In this document: one piece after another, positions 48,089 to 56,447 of the stretch
How the letters are laid out: each line of letters begins with the position of its first letter
Position numbering within the stretch: position 1 is the stretch's first letter
Origin: Archangium lipolyticum
Lineage (GTDB): Bacteria; Myxococcota; Myxococcia; Myxococcales; Myxococcaceae
Length of the DNA stretch: 64,000 nucleotides
Assembly: GCF_024623785.1 (NCBI RefSeq)
Contig: NZ_JANKBZ010000018.1
Coordinates: 62,001-126,000 of the forward strand
Reading direction: 5' to 3'
Notes under the pieces: model-generated
The model's input: only the letters and a program-made list of their open reading frames with translations
Told to the model about the DNA's origin: nothing
The model's database searches: none
Program-made: the position numbers and the translations under genes

Positions 48089-48673
48089 ATGAGCCAGGTG
48101 AATTCCCCGAGGGACCTGAGGGAGTGGGTGGTGCGGGCGGCACGGGGGGAAACGCCTGCCTTCAGCGAGTTGTACCGGCGGACCCGCCCCCTGGTGGCAC
48201 GTTTGACCTCCAGCTTTGCCCCGCTGGACCCGGATGAGGTGGAAGACGTGATCCAGGAGACCTACGTGCGCGCCTTCAAGGCGCTCCCCCGGCTCAAGGA
48301 GCCAGCGGCCTTCGAGGCGTGGCTCCTGTCCATCGCCCGCAACCGGGCCCGGACCCGCCTGGAGCGCAAGGGCCAGACGCGCCGGCTCGGCGAGGAGAAC
48401 CCCGACCCCCAGCCGGAGACCGTCGCCCTCATGCCCGAGGCCCTCCAGCTCGAGCGCGACATGGCCGTGGTGCGCCAGCTCATCGACGAGCTTCCCGAGG
48501 GCGAGGAAAAGAAGACCGTGTACCTCTTCTATGTGGACGGCCAGCTGTCCGCGCGGGAGATCGCCGAGAAGCTGGGCGTGGGAAAGAGTGCCGTGACGAT
48601 GCGCCTGGAGCGCTTCCGGGCCCGAATCAAGCAGGAGCTGCTCCGGCGCGTGCTCGCCGGACGGTGGGAGTAA
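48089..48673 (+). CDS. ECF-type RNA polymerase sigma factor
   Basis: A 194-residue extracytoplasmic-function sigma factor. Region 2 is at about 25-92 ([23 protein letters not shown] with [12 protein letters not shown] before it), and region 4 is at about 130-185 ([21 protein letters not shown]). Region 3 is absent, as expected. The ATG at 48089 has AGGAGGG just upstream. The membrane anti-sigma gene follows after five bases, then the caspase gene, so this sigma probably controls its own operon. Confidence 0.95.
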   Translation: MSQVNSPRDLREWVVRAARGETPAFSELYRRTRPLVARLTSSFAPLDPDEVEDVIQETYVRAFKALPRLKEPAAFEAWLLSIARNRARTRLERKGQTRRLGEENPDPQPETVALMPEALQLERDMAVVRQLIDELPEGEEKKTVYLFYVDGQLSAREIAEKLGVGKSAVTMRLERFRARIKQELLRRVLAGRWE

Positions 48674-48678
48674 GTGGG

Positions 48679-49485
48679 ATGAGACACCTGGATGCCGAAG
48701 CCCTGCGTACCCTGACGGCCGGTGAGCCGGAGTCGGTGGCGTACTTCCGCGAGCACCTGGCGCACCCGTGCGAGCAATGCATGGAGTTCCTGGCGAAGAC
48801 ACCGGGACCCGGACTGCTCGACGGGCAGGTGGATGCCCTGCTGCTCCACCTGGCGCCCGCCCGCCAGGAGGAGCCCCCACTGGACGAGGTGGGGTTCGCC
48901 CGCGTCCGCCGGGGCCTGCGCGGCCCCGCCCCCGTCTGGCGCAAGGTGGCCGCGGGCGTGGCGCTCGCCGCGGGCCTCGCGGGGCTCGTCGTCCTCACCC
49001 GCGCCCAGGTGCCCCATGTGCAAGAGACGGCGGCCTGGGATGGGGTGAAGGGCGTGGGCCGTCTGGCCCTGGAGATGTCCGTGGTGGCCCGCGAGCCGTC
49101 CGGCGAGCTGCGCCGGATGGATCCGGGCGCCACCGCCTCGGACGAGGAGGTGCTGGTGCTGCGCTACCACGCCACCGAGGCCGGCGAGGCCCTCCTCTTC
49201 CAACAGCGCGACGGCATGCAGCCCGAGCTGCTCGGCCAGTTCCCCCTCCAGGCCGGCACGCACGAATTGGAAGGTCTCCAGGGCCTCGTGGGACTCAGCC
49301 TGGAGGGCGAGTCCGGTCCGCTCACCGTGTGGTTGGTGGGCTTCCCCTCGGGACAGGCGCTCCCTCCCGACGAGGTGCGCGAGGCACTCACCCATGGCGA
49401 CATGGGGGCACTCTCGGCGCTCGCCGTCAACCGGTTCGATCTCCTCGTCAACGCGGATAAAGGGCACAATCCCGGCCCACGGTGA
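48679..49485 (+). CDS. Membrane anti-sigma factor
   Basis: A 268-residue membrane protein directly after the sigma factor. The cytosolic part (1-90) has the His/Cys cluster of zinc anti-sigma domains (EHLAHPCEQCMEF, about 25-37), with spacing slightly unlike HxxxCxxC. One TM helix spans about 95-113 (GVALAAGLAGLVVL). The periplasmic domain (about 120-268) has a beta-rich segment LVLRYHATEAGEALLFQQ. Its last four bases overlap the start of the caspase gene (GTGA), so translation is coupled. It probably holds the sigma factor inactive until an envelope signal comes. Confidence 0.85.
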   Translation: MRHLDAEALRTLTAGEPESVAYFREHLAHPCEQCMEFLAKTPGPGLLDGQVDALLLHLAPARQEEPPLDEVGFARVRRGLRGPAPVWRKVAAGVALAAGLAGLVVLTRAQVPHVQETAAWDGVKGVGRLALEMSVVAREPSGELRRMDPGATASDEEVLVLRYHATEAGEALLFQQRDGMQPELLGQFPLQAGTHELEGLQGLVGLSLEGESGPLTVWLVGFPSGQALPPDEVREALTHGDMGALSALAVNRFDLLVNADKGHNPGPR

Positions 49486-51131
49486 GACGCTTCCTCTTCA
49501 CGCTCCTGGCGGTACTCGCGGCCTGCGCGAGCCCGGGCCCGCTCGAGAAGGGCGGCAAGGGCGGGCTCGTGTCCGTGAGGGTGGACGAGACGGCGCTCTC
49601 CGACGCCTATGCCCCCCGGCGCCTGGCGCTGCTGGTGGGCGTGTCGCAGTTCCAGGACTCGCAGTGGCGCAACCTGCGCTACTCCTCCAAGGACGCGGAG
49701 GATCTGGCCTCGGCGCTGAGGGATCCCGGGCGCGGTCACTTCGATCGGGTGCGCGTCCTCACCCGGCCCGAGGAGACGACCCGGACCTCCATCCTCGCCG
49801 CGCTGCGCCAGCTGCGGCAGGAGGCCACCCGGCCGGATGACGTGGTGGTGGTGTACTTCTCCGCGCACGGCACGCTGGCCCGCGACGGCACGGGCGAGCT
49901 CAAGCGATACCTGGTCACCACGGACGCGGCGTACCGGGACATTCCGCGCACGGCGCTGTCCATGGACGTGCTGAAGTCCGAGTTCGATCAGCTGCCCTCG
50001 CGCCGCCGGCTGATGGTGCTGGCCACGTGTCACAGCGGCAGCGGCAAGTCGCTGCTGCCCCGTGAGCTGGAGGCCGAGCTGGCCGGCATCAAGTCCGGCT
50101 TCTACGCGCGCCCCATCGAGGAGTCGAGCCGCGCCTCCATGGTGTTCGCCGCCTGCGACTGGGGCGAGACGGCCCGCGAGGACGAGGGGCTGCGAAACGA
50201 CATCTACACCCACTTCCTCATCAACGGGCTGAACGGGGCCGCGGACCGCAATGTCGACGGTGCCGTCACCGCCACCGAGGCCCATGACTACGCGCGCCGC
50301 CGCACCTACGCCTTCACCGAGGGGCGGCAGCGGCCCTCGGCGGAGATCCTCGAGGTGGGCGCGGATCCGGTGGTGCTCTCCGGCCGGATCGACCGGATGG
50401 GCCGCCCGGAGCTCTTCTCGTACAACCCCCGGTTGGACGGCTTCACGCTGAAGGTGGATGGCGAGACGCGCACGGAGCTGCCCGGAGGCGCCGCCGTGAC
50501 GCCCGGCCGCCGCACCGTGGAGCTCACCAAGGGCGACGACATCCTCATCCGCGAGGTGGTGGACATCACCGAGGGCGAGCGGCTGCCGCTCGAGCGCCTG
50601 CTGTCCCAGGCCTTCCCGCGCCGCTCGCTGACGGTGATGGGCGGCATGTTCTCCTTCGTGGACGCGCGCAGCCGCAACGAGCTGCTGCCGGCCGCGCCGG
50701 AGCTGGCGCTGGTGCTGCGGCTGGAGGAGCGCCCGCTGCCGGACCTGAGCCTCGTCCTCGACGTGAGTGGCAGCCGGGGCCGGCGCAACCTCCACCTGAC
50801 GCCCGGCGGCTCCGTGCCCTTCACCTATACCTCGGTGTCATTGGGAGCCGCGGTTCCCTACACGTGGCGATGGGAGCGGTTGTCGCTCTACGCGGGGCCG
50901 CGTGTGGCCGCTCTGCTGCTTCAGCGGTCCTTCCAGACAGAGGCCTTCACCGGGGCTCAGCAGTACTTCACCTTCAGCCCGGGCGTGGTGGGTGGCGTGG
51001 TGTGGCGCCTGAGCGACCGGCTGGAGCTGGCCGCGCAGACGCAGCTGATGTTGACGTACGTGGTGGTGGATGGGCAGGGGCAGGCCGTGGGCTTCTCCGG
51101 TGGATGGGCCGGCGTGGGGTACCGCTTCTGA
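49482..51131 (+). CDS. Caspase-domain (C14) lipoprotein with beta-barrel-like C-terminus
   Basis: A 549-residue lipoprotein; the signal ends at LAVLAAC (Cys15). The caspase-fold domain (about 45-300) has the catalytic dyad His129 in YFSAHGTL and Cys183 in LATCHSGSGK. A perfect EF-hand loop, DRNVDGAVTATE (255-266), may bind calcium. A linker beta-domain (about 305-370) leads to a C-terminal region (about 375-549) of alternating hydrophobic strands ending in GYRF, as in outer-membrane barrels. The GTG start overlaps the anti-sigma stop. Prokaryotic caspases usually cleave after Arg or Lys; the target is unknown. Confidence 0.85.
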   Translation: MRRFLFTLLAVLAACASPGPLEKGGKGGLVSVRVDETALSDAYAPRRLALLVGVSQFQDSQWRNLRYSSKDAEDLASALRDPGRGHFDRVRVLTRPEETTRTSILAALRQLRQEATRPDDVVVVYFSAHGTLARDGTGELKRYLVTTDAAYRDIPRTALSMDVLKSEFDQLPSRRRLMVLATCHSGSGKSLLPRELEAELAGIKSGFYARPIEESSRASMVFAACDWGETAREDEGLRNDIYTHFLINGLNGAADRNVDGAVTATEAHDYARRRTYAFTEGRQRPSAEILEVGADPVVLSGRIDRMGRPELFSYNPRLDGFTLKVDGETRTELPGGAAVTPGRRTVELTKGDDILIREVVDITEGERLPLERLLSQAFPRRSLTVMGGMFSFVDARSRNELLPAAPELALVLRLEERPLPDLSLVLDVSGSRGRRNLHLTPGGSVPFTYTSVSLGAAVPYTWRWERLSLYAGPRVAALLLQRSFQTEAFTGAQQYFTFSPGVVGGVVWRLSDRLELAAQTQLMLTYVVVDGQGQAVGFSGGWAGVGYRF

Positions 51132-52210
51132 TGCGCCAGACCGTCTACTACAGCGTGATGATGCTCCTCGCCCTCGCGGTCGGCGCGTGCGGGGGTTTCG
51201 ACAACACTCCCTTCCGGACGGGCACCGTGAGGGGCCGTCTCACGGAGGCGGACCCGTCGGTGGCCATGGTGTCGCTGGTGGGCGACCCGGCGCTGCGTGC
51301 CAGCGTGGCCGAGGACGGCAGCTTCGTGCTGAAGAACGTCCCCGCGGGCCCCGTGGAGCTCTTCATCGTGGCCTCCGCGGACAAGGCGGTGCGCCTGCCG
51401 GTGCAGGTGCCCGGGGGCGGCTCGGCACAACTGGAGGACGTGGTGCCGCGAGAGGCCAGCTTCCTGGAGCTGCGCGTGAAGACGCCCTCGCGCCAGCGCG
51501 TGCCCGGCGGACAGGTCTCCGTGGAGGGCACGCCCTTCCAGGGCCTGGCGCTCGACGAGGATGGGTGTCTGAACCTGGGTCCCCTGCCGGATGGCTGCTA
51601 CGGCCTCGAGATCTCCGTCCCCGGCTTCCCGGTGAAGAAGACGGACGCCTGCGTGGACGAGCGCGAGTACAGGTACCTGAAGGTCCAACTGGCCGAGCCG
51701 GACGGCGGCTTCACCACCCCTGGCTGCGCCGTCACCGGCTGCGAGCGCGGCACCCACTGCGCCGCGGATGGCCGGTGCGTGGAGTGCGCCTCGGATGAGC
51801 AGTGCGCGCCGGGCTTCTCCTGCCGGGGCGAGCGGTGCGAGGGCGCCGGTGCCCTGTGCTCCTCCTGCAATGGGGATTGGCAGTGCATGCCCGGCACGCA
51901 TTGCGAGACGCTTCCCAGGGGCAACACGGCCTGCGTGACCCGGTGTGAGGGAAAGGCGCCGTGCCCGCAGGGCTTCACCTGCCAGGGGGCGAAGTGCCTG
52001 CCCCCACAGGCCCAGCTCTCGAGCTGCTTCGCCTACCGGCAGGTGGGCGCTTTCTGTGAGGGCGACGAGGGCTGCAGATCCCGGGGCATCGTCCAGGGCC
52101 TGTGCGTCGAGCAGGCCTGCACCTTCCGCTGCACCGCGGACGCCGAGTGTCCCGAGGGTTTCGCCTGCACCGACTCGGTCATGGGCTCCGTCTGCCGTCC
52201 AAGGCGGTAG
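51131..52210 (+). CDS. Cys-rich lipoprotein of the caspase operon
   Basis: A 359-residue lipoprotein; the signal ends at LALAVGAC (Cys20). A transthyretin-like or carboxypeptidase-regulatory domain (about 28-190) includes GTVRGRLTEADPSVAM and SFVLKNVPAGPVEL. A cysteine-rich region (about 200-359) has over twenty Cys in EGF-like spacing (CERGTHCAADGRCVECASD, CPQGFTCQGAKCL). It starts on the last base of the caspase stop (TGATG), so it is translationally coupled. It may be a surface partner or substrate of the caspase. Confidence 0.82.
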   Translation: MRQTVYYSVMMLLALAVGACGGFDNTPFRTGTVRGRLTEADPSVAMVSLVGDPALRASVAEDGSFVLKNVPAGPVELFIVASADKAVRLPVQVPGGGSAQLEDVVPREASFLELRVKTPSRQRVPGGQVSVEGTPFQGLALDEDGCLNLGPLPDGCYGLEISVPGFPVKKTDACVDEREYRYLKVQLAEPDGGFTTPGCAVTGCERGTHCAADGRCVECASDEQCAPGFSCRGERCEGAGALCSSCNGDWQCMPGTHCETLPRGNTACVTRCEGKAPCPQGFTCQGAKCLPPQAQLSSCFAYRQVGAFCEGDEGCRSRGIVQGLCVEQACTFRCTADAECPEGFACTDSVMGSVCRPRR

Positions 52211-52216
52211 GAATCA

Positions 52217-52251
52217 CTCACAACGCGTTGTGAGAATCCGGGAAATTCTCA
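52217..52251. promoter_or_regulatory. Overlapping palindromes after the caspase operon
   Basis: CTCACAACGCGTTGTGAG (52217-52234) is a perfect 18-base palindrome. It overlaps TGAGAAT, seven bases, ATTCTCA (52231-52251). Either could be an operator for the next gene, or the pair may act as alternating RNA hairpins. No T-run is present. Confidence 0.5.
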
Positions 52252-52369
52252 ACACAGATACACGCGCTTTATCGCGACATTTCAAGCTTGCGATGCAAGT
52301 GCATGCGCCGGGAGGAATCTGTCCGGAACCACGAGCAGGACGTCAGGATTAGCGCTACTCTCGCCAGTC

Positions 52370-54742
52370 ATGTGGAAGACAAACTGGCTACTCGGCATCC
52401 TGATGACAACCCTGGCGCTGTCTGGCTGTACCTCCCCTGGTCCTGGAGGAAACGGCAACGGCAATACAACGGCGGATGGCGGGCGGGACGGCGGGGACTC
52501 CACGGGTAACGACGGTGGTGACGGTGGCGACGGCAACCCCGTCGAACCCGACGACGGGGGGAGCACCCTGAAGTCGATCACCATCACCCCCGCCAACGCG
52601 ACTCTCTCCGTCACGGGCAACACGGGCGTCACCCAGAAGTACACCGTCACCGGCACCTTCACCGACAAGCACACGGAGGACGTGACGGCGCAGGCCAGCT
52701 TCTTCATCGACAACACGCAGCTGGGCTCGTTCAAGGGCGCCACCTTCGAGTCGAGCGCCAAGGTGGGCGGCACCAGCTACGTGCGCGCGCAGGTCGGTAC
52801 CATGTCCGTCTCCACGCCAATCACCGTGAAGATGGCGCAGAAGCTGCCGGACAGCAACACGCCCAGCACCTCCCCCCTTCCCTCGCAGCCGGAGTCGAGG
52901 TTCGACGGGCAGGTGGAAGCCTCGCGCAAGCCCAGGCTCGTCTACCCCAACAGCGGCGTCATGGTGCCGCCGAACCTGGGACAGCTGGAGTTCCACATCC
53001 TGCCCGGTCCCACCACCAACACGCTGTTCGAGCTGGCCTTCAGCAACGCCGTCACCGACGTGCGCGTCTACCTGCGCTGCTACCTGCCGAAGGGCTTCGT
53101 CCTGCCCGAAGGCGTCAATCGCGGCTGCATCTACACGCCCTCGGAGGAGGTGTGGAACTTCCTCGCGCAGAGCAACCGCGGTGGCCAGCCCGTCCGGGTC
53201 ATCCTGCGCGCCACGGGTGACACGGGTGGCACGGTGGGCGTCTCGGATCCCATCTCCATCCAGTTCTCCCGCGCCGAGCTCAAGGGCGCGCTCTACTACT
53301 GGAACACCACGGGCGAGAACCCCGGCATCCTGCGCTACGACTTCGCCGATCCCGAGAAGAAGGGGGTCTCCGAGGTGTTGACCAAGACGAATATCAACAG
53401 CTCCAATGTCAACTGTGTGGGCTGCCACGCGCTGAGCCGCAACGGCAAGAAGCTGGTGGCCGAGGTCCAGGGTCAGCACGATGGCCGCCTGGCTCTCGTG
53501 GATCTGACGAACTTCACCCCCACCAGCACGACGACCCTCGTCACGACCACCGACGACGACAAGAGCATCTTCGAGTCGTGGAACCCGGACGGCAGCAAGT
53601 TCGTCGGCGTCTACACCGACACTGGCGCCAACAACCACAACCTGCTCCTCTTCGACGGCAACACGGGCAAGCGCACCGGCTTCATCCCCAACACCGGCAC
53701 CCAGACCAATCCCGCCAACCACCCCGACTGGAGCGCGGACGGCAAGACGATCGCCTACACGTCCGTGGGCATCCGCGAGACGAACCAGCGCATGGGCAAG
53801 GGCAGCATCAAGGCGGTGACGCAGCAGGCCAATGGCTCCTGGAGCGCGCCCTTCACCCTCGTGCCCGCGGTGAGTGGGAAGAACCGCTACTACCCGGCCA
53901 TCGCGCCCAACAACGCCTTCCTCGTGTACAACGAGTCCACCTGCCCCACCGCCGGCTCCGAGAAGGAGACGTACTGCAACGCGGACACCGATCCGTCCGC
54001 GAAGATGTGGGCGGTGAAGCTGCAGGCCAACGCGACCCCGGTGGAGCTGGCGCGCATCAACGCGCCGGGCCCCATGGACAACGGCAACACGAACCTGACC
54101 AACAGCTACCCGAAGTGGAGCCCCTTCGTGACGAGGGGCAGCGCGAGCGAGAGCAGCCAGCTGATGTGGACGACGTTCTCCTCCAGCCGCATGTACGGCC
54201 TGCGCAAGCCGCCGAAGGGAGGCTCCGAGTACCCCGATAGCGGCACGCTGCTGTGGATGGCGGCGGTGGAGGGGGGCAAGATGGAGAAGGGAGAGGATCC
54301 GTCCTACACGGCCTTCGCCCTGCCCTTCCAGACCCTCGGCACCTCCAACCACATCGCCCAGTGGGCCGAGTACTTCGTGGTCAACGGGTGCTCCACGGTG
54401 GGTGAGAGCTGCACCGGGGCCGGCTCGTGCTGCAACGGCCTCAACTGCGTCAATCCCACCAAGGACCCGCCCATCCCGTGCGACAAGAGCGGCGCCTGCG
54501 TGTGCAAGCCGCCCCCGGCCCTGTGCGGGACGGCCTTCGAGAAGTGCTCGCAGGTCGCGCCCTGCTGCGATGGCATGCGGTGCCTGGATGACGGCGGCGC
54601 CGAGTGCACCGGCGAGAACTGCACCTGCCGTCCGCCGTGCTCCGGCCTCGGTCAGCAGTGCGGACCCAACGCCGCGTGCTGCGATGGCCTGAGGTGCGCC
54701 AACTCGGCGAACGGCACCGTGTGCAAGGTGCCCATCCAGTAG
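52370..54742 (+). CDS. Beta-propeller lipoprotein with CxxCH and knottin-like tail, paralogue 2
   Basis: A 790-residue lipoprotein; the signal ends at LALSGC (Cys20). It shares the Ig-like domain (about 65-155), propeller (about 180-670) and CxxCH site (CVGCHALSRNGKK) with the gene at 35521. It adds a Cys-rich tail of about 115 residues with three repeats of the CC-x-G-LxC knottin-like type (GSCCNGLNC, APCCDGMRC, AACCDGLRC). Such tails may be surface toxins or binding modules. The ATG at 52370 has no clear ribosome-binding site. Confidence 0.82.
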   Translation: MWKTNWLLGILMTTLALSGCTSPGPGGNGNGNTTADGGRDGGDSTGNDGGDGGDGNPVEPDDGGSTLKSITITPANATLSVTGNTGVTQKYTVTGTFTDKHTEDVTAQASFFIDNTQLGSFKGATFESSAKVGGTSYVRAQVGTMSVSTPITVKMAQKLPDSNTPSTSPLPSQPESRFDGQVEASRKPRLVYPNSGVMVPPNLGQLEFHILPGPTTNTLFELAFSNAVTDVRVYLRCYLPKGFVLPEGVNRGCIYTPSEEVWNFLAQSNRGGQPVRVILRATGDTGGTVGVSDPISIQFSRAELKGALYYWNTTGENPGILRYDFADPEKKGVSEVLTKTNINSSNVNCVGCHALSRNGKKLVAEVQGQHDGRLALVDLTNFTPTSTTTLVTTTDDDKSIFESWNPDGSKFVGVYTDTGANNHNLLLFDGNTGKRTGFIPNTGTQTNPANHPDWSADGKTIAYTSVGIRETNQRMGKGSIKAVTQQANGSWSAPFTLVPAVSGKNRYYPAIAPNNAFLVYNESTCPTAGSEKETYCNADTDPSAKMWAVKLQANATPVELARINAPGPMDNGNTNLTNSYPKWSPFVTRGSASESSQLMWTTFSSSRMYGLRKPPKGGSEYPDSGTLLWMAAVEGGKMEKGEDPSYTAFALPFQTLGTSNHIAQWAEYFVVNGCSTVGESCTGAGSCCNGLNCVNPTKDPPIPCDKSGACVCKPPPALCGTAFEKCSQVAPCCDGMRCLDDGGAECTGENCTCRPPCSGLGQQCGPNAACCDGLRCANSANGTVCKVPIQ

Positions 54743-54755
54743 GCCCGAGCGGTCC

Positions 54756-54784
54756 GGCGGCTCCGGTGGATGACCGGAGCCGCC
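54756..54784. terminator. Bidirectional hairpin between convergent genes
   Basis: GGCGGCTCCGGT and ACCGGAGCCGCC form a perfect 12-base stem with loop GGATG. It lacks a T-run but lies exactly between converging genes. Confidence 0.7.
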
Positions 54785-54791
54785 TCCTCGC

Positions 54792-55508
54792 TCACGGAGA
54801 CAGGACGAGGCCGTCCGCCACGCACGCGTCCACGGCGGCCTGGATGTCGGCCTCGGCCACGCCCGTCGCCTCCGCCACCTGGGACGGCGTGAGCCCCTCC
54901 AGCGCCATCTTCACCGCGAGCAGCGAGCGGTCACTGGCGGCCGCGAACATCGTCACCAGCTGCTCCGGGTGCCGCCACAGCAGCGCCATCTCCGGCTCCG
55001 GCGCCGGCTGCCCCTGGCCCCTGTCCCTCACGTAGGCACAGAGCTGGAAGGGGTGCTCCAGCACCGCCAGCGTCGGGTTCACCGTCAGCCGCTCCACCTT
55101 CTCCGGCACCGGCTCCAGCGACGCGTACACCGCGAAGTCCGTCCACTCGAAGCGCGCCAGCGCGGGCAGGAAGGCTGGCAACCCGCGCCGCTCCACCTCG
55201 TCCGCGAGGAAGGCGGGGAAGCCCTCGCCCATCCGGTTCATCTCGAAGGGGCGCGCGGGCCGGCGTGCCTCGTACGCCCGCACCAGTTCCTCCCACCGCT
55301 CCTCGCCCACACTCGCGCGCGTCAGCGGGTAGAGCTTCTCCAGCGTGGACCTCACATGGTGCCGCACCAGCCGGCCGTAGAGCTCCACCCGCGAGCGCGG
55401 CGCGTCCCAGCCGGGGTGCGCCCCGTACAGCCGCTCCACCCCTTCCGGGCCCGGGTCCGCGAAGTACTCCGCCATCGAATCGAAGAAGCCGCGCAGCCCG
55501 GGTTTCAT
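54792..55508 (-). CDS. DUF2063 (BufC/MbnC-like) partner protein
   Basis: A 238-residue soluble protein. The N-terminal DUF2063 domain (about 5-100) has GFFDSMAEYFADPG and YGRLVRHHVRSTLEKLYPLT, and a winged-helix-like C-terminus ends with EGLTPSQVAEATGVAEADIQ. Members (BufC, MbnC, HvfC) bind the precursor leader and form a complex with MNIO enzymes. The ATG at 55508 overlaps the MNIO stop (ATGA), showing coupling. The frame is open a little further upstream but lacks sense there. Confidence 0.88.
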   Translation of the reverse strand: MKPGLRGFFDSMAEYFADPGPEGVERLYGAHPGWDAPRSRVELYGRLVRHHVRSTLEKLYPLTRASVGEERWEELVRAYEARRPARPFEMNRMGEGFPAFLADEVERRGLPAFLPALARFEWTDFAVYASLEPVPEKVERLTVNPTLAVLEHPFQLCAYVRDRGQGQPAPEPEMALLWRHPEQLVTMFAAASDRSLLAVKMALEGLTPSQVAEATGVAEADIQAAVDACVADGLVLSP

Positions 55509-56353
55509 CGTCCCTCCACCTCCGCCAGCACCGCGCGCGCCCGGTCCGCCTCGTCCAGCACCGCGTCCAGCGAGGGAATGTCCTGATCCCACTCGATCAG
55601 CGTCGACACCGGCCCCGTGCGCTCCAGCACGTAGCGGTACAGCGTCCACACGTCGTCGCAGACGGCCGCCCCATGCGTGTCGATGATGACGTCCGGCAGC
55701 CGCTCGTGCCCCGCCAGGTGGAGCTGCACCACCCGCTCCAGCGGCAGCGCGTCCACGAAGGCCCTCGGGTCATACCCGTGGTTCTGGGCGTTCACGTAGA
55801 CGTTGTTCACGTCCAGCAAGAGGCCGCAGTCGGCCTCCTCGGCCACGTGCCGCAGGAAGGCCGCCTCGCTCAGCGTCCCCCCTGGCATGCGCGCGTAGTA
55901 GCTCGGGTTCTCCAGCAGGAAGGGCCGGCCCACCCGCGCCTTCACCTCGCGCACCCGCGGCACCACGTGCTCCACCGCCTCCTCCGAGAAGGGCAGCGGC
56001 AGCAAGTCGTAGAGGTACGCCCCTCCCAGCCGCGTGTAGCAGAGGTGATCCGAGAAGAAGGGCGCGTCCACCCGCTCCACCAGCGCCTTCAGCCGCGACA
56101 GGTAGTCCTCGTCCAGCGGCTCGGCCCCGCCGATGTTCAGCGCCACGCCGTGCGGCAGCGTCGGCCAGCGCTCCACGCACGCGTCCAGCGCGCGCTGGGG
56201 ACGGCCGCCGAGCGTGAGGAAGTTCTCGGGGATGATCTCCACCCAGTCCAGCGCGCGGGAGGTCTCCGGGAGCCGCGCGTAGAACTCGCGCCGCAGCCCG
56301 ATGCCCGCTCCGAGCGGCTTCAATCCATGTCTGCGCGCGTAGCTCGCTGGCAT
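55505..56353 (-). CDS. MNIO-family oxidase (DUF692, BufB/MbnB-like)
   Basis: A 282-residue TIM-barrel protein of the DUF692 family, now known as multinuclear non-heme iron-dependent oxidases. Conserved parts include GIGLRREFYARLPE, the metal-binding FFSDHLCYTRLGG, LLLDVNNVYVNAQNHG, VVQLHLAGHE and DTHGAAVCDDVWTLY, which supply His, Asp and Glu ligands for two or three irons. Known members oxidise cysteines in a peptide to oxazolone-thioamide or thiooxazole groups that bind copper. It lies between a Cys-containing peptide gene and its DUF2063 partner. The ATG at 56353 is the first in frame. Confidence 0.93.
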   Translation of the reverse strand: MPASYARRHGLKPLGAGIGLRREFYARLPETSRALDWVEIIPENFLTLGGRPQRALDACVERWPTLPHGVALNIGGAEPLDEDYLSRLKALVERVDAPFFSDHLCYTRLGGAYLYDLLPLPFSEEAVEHVVPRVREVKARVGRPFLLENPSYYARMPGGTLSEAAFLRHVAEEADCGLLLDVNNVYVNAQNHGYDPRAFVDALPLERVVQLHLAGHERLPDVIIDTHGAAVCDDVWTLYRYVLERTGPVSTLIEWDQDIPSLDAVLDEADRARAVLAEVEGR

Positions 56354-56370
56354 GCCGATGATTCCCCGTG

Positions 56371-56409
56371 AAAAAGACGCGGGCGGCGAGAGGAATCCCC
56401 CTGCCGCCC
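56371..56409 (-). terminator. Intrinsic terminator between precursor and MNIO gene
   Basis: Read on the minus strand, GGGCGGC, 15 bases, GCCGCCC is followed by GCGTC and a TTTTT run (56375-56371). It follows the precursor gene by about 38 bases and would reduce, not abolish, expression of the enzyme genes. Confidence 0.7.
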
Positions 56410-56447
56410 GGAAGAAGAGCCCCCGGGAGTCCCGGGAGCTTCGATGC

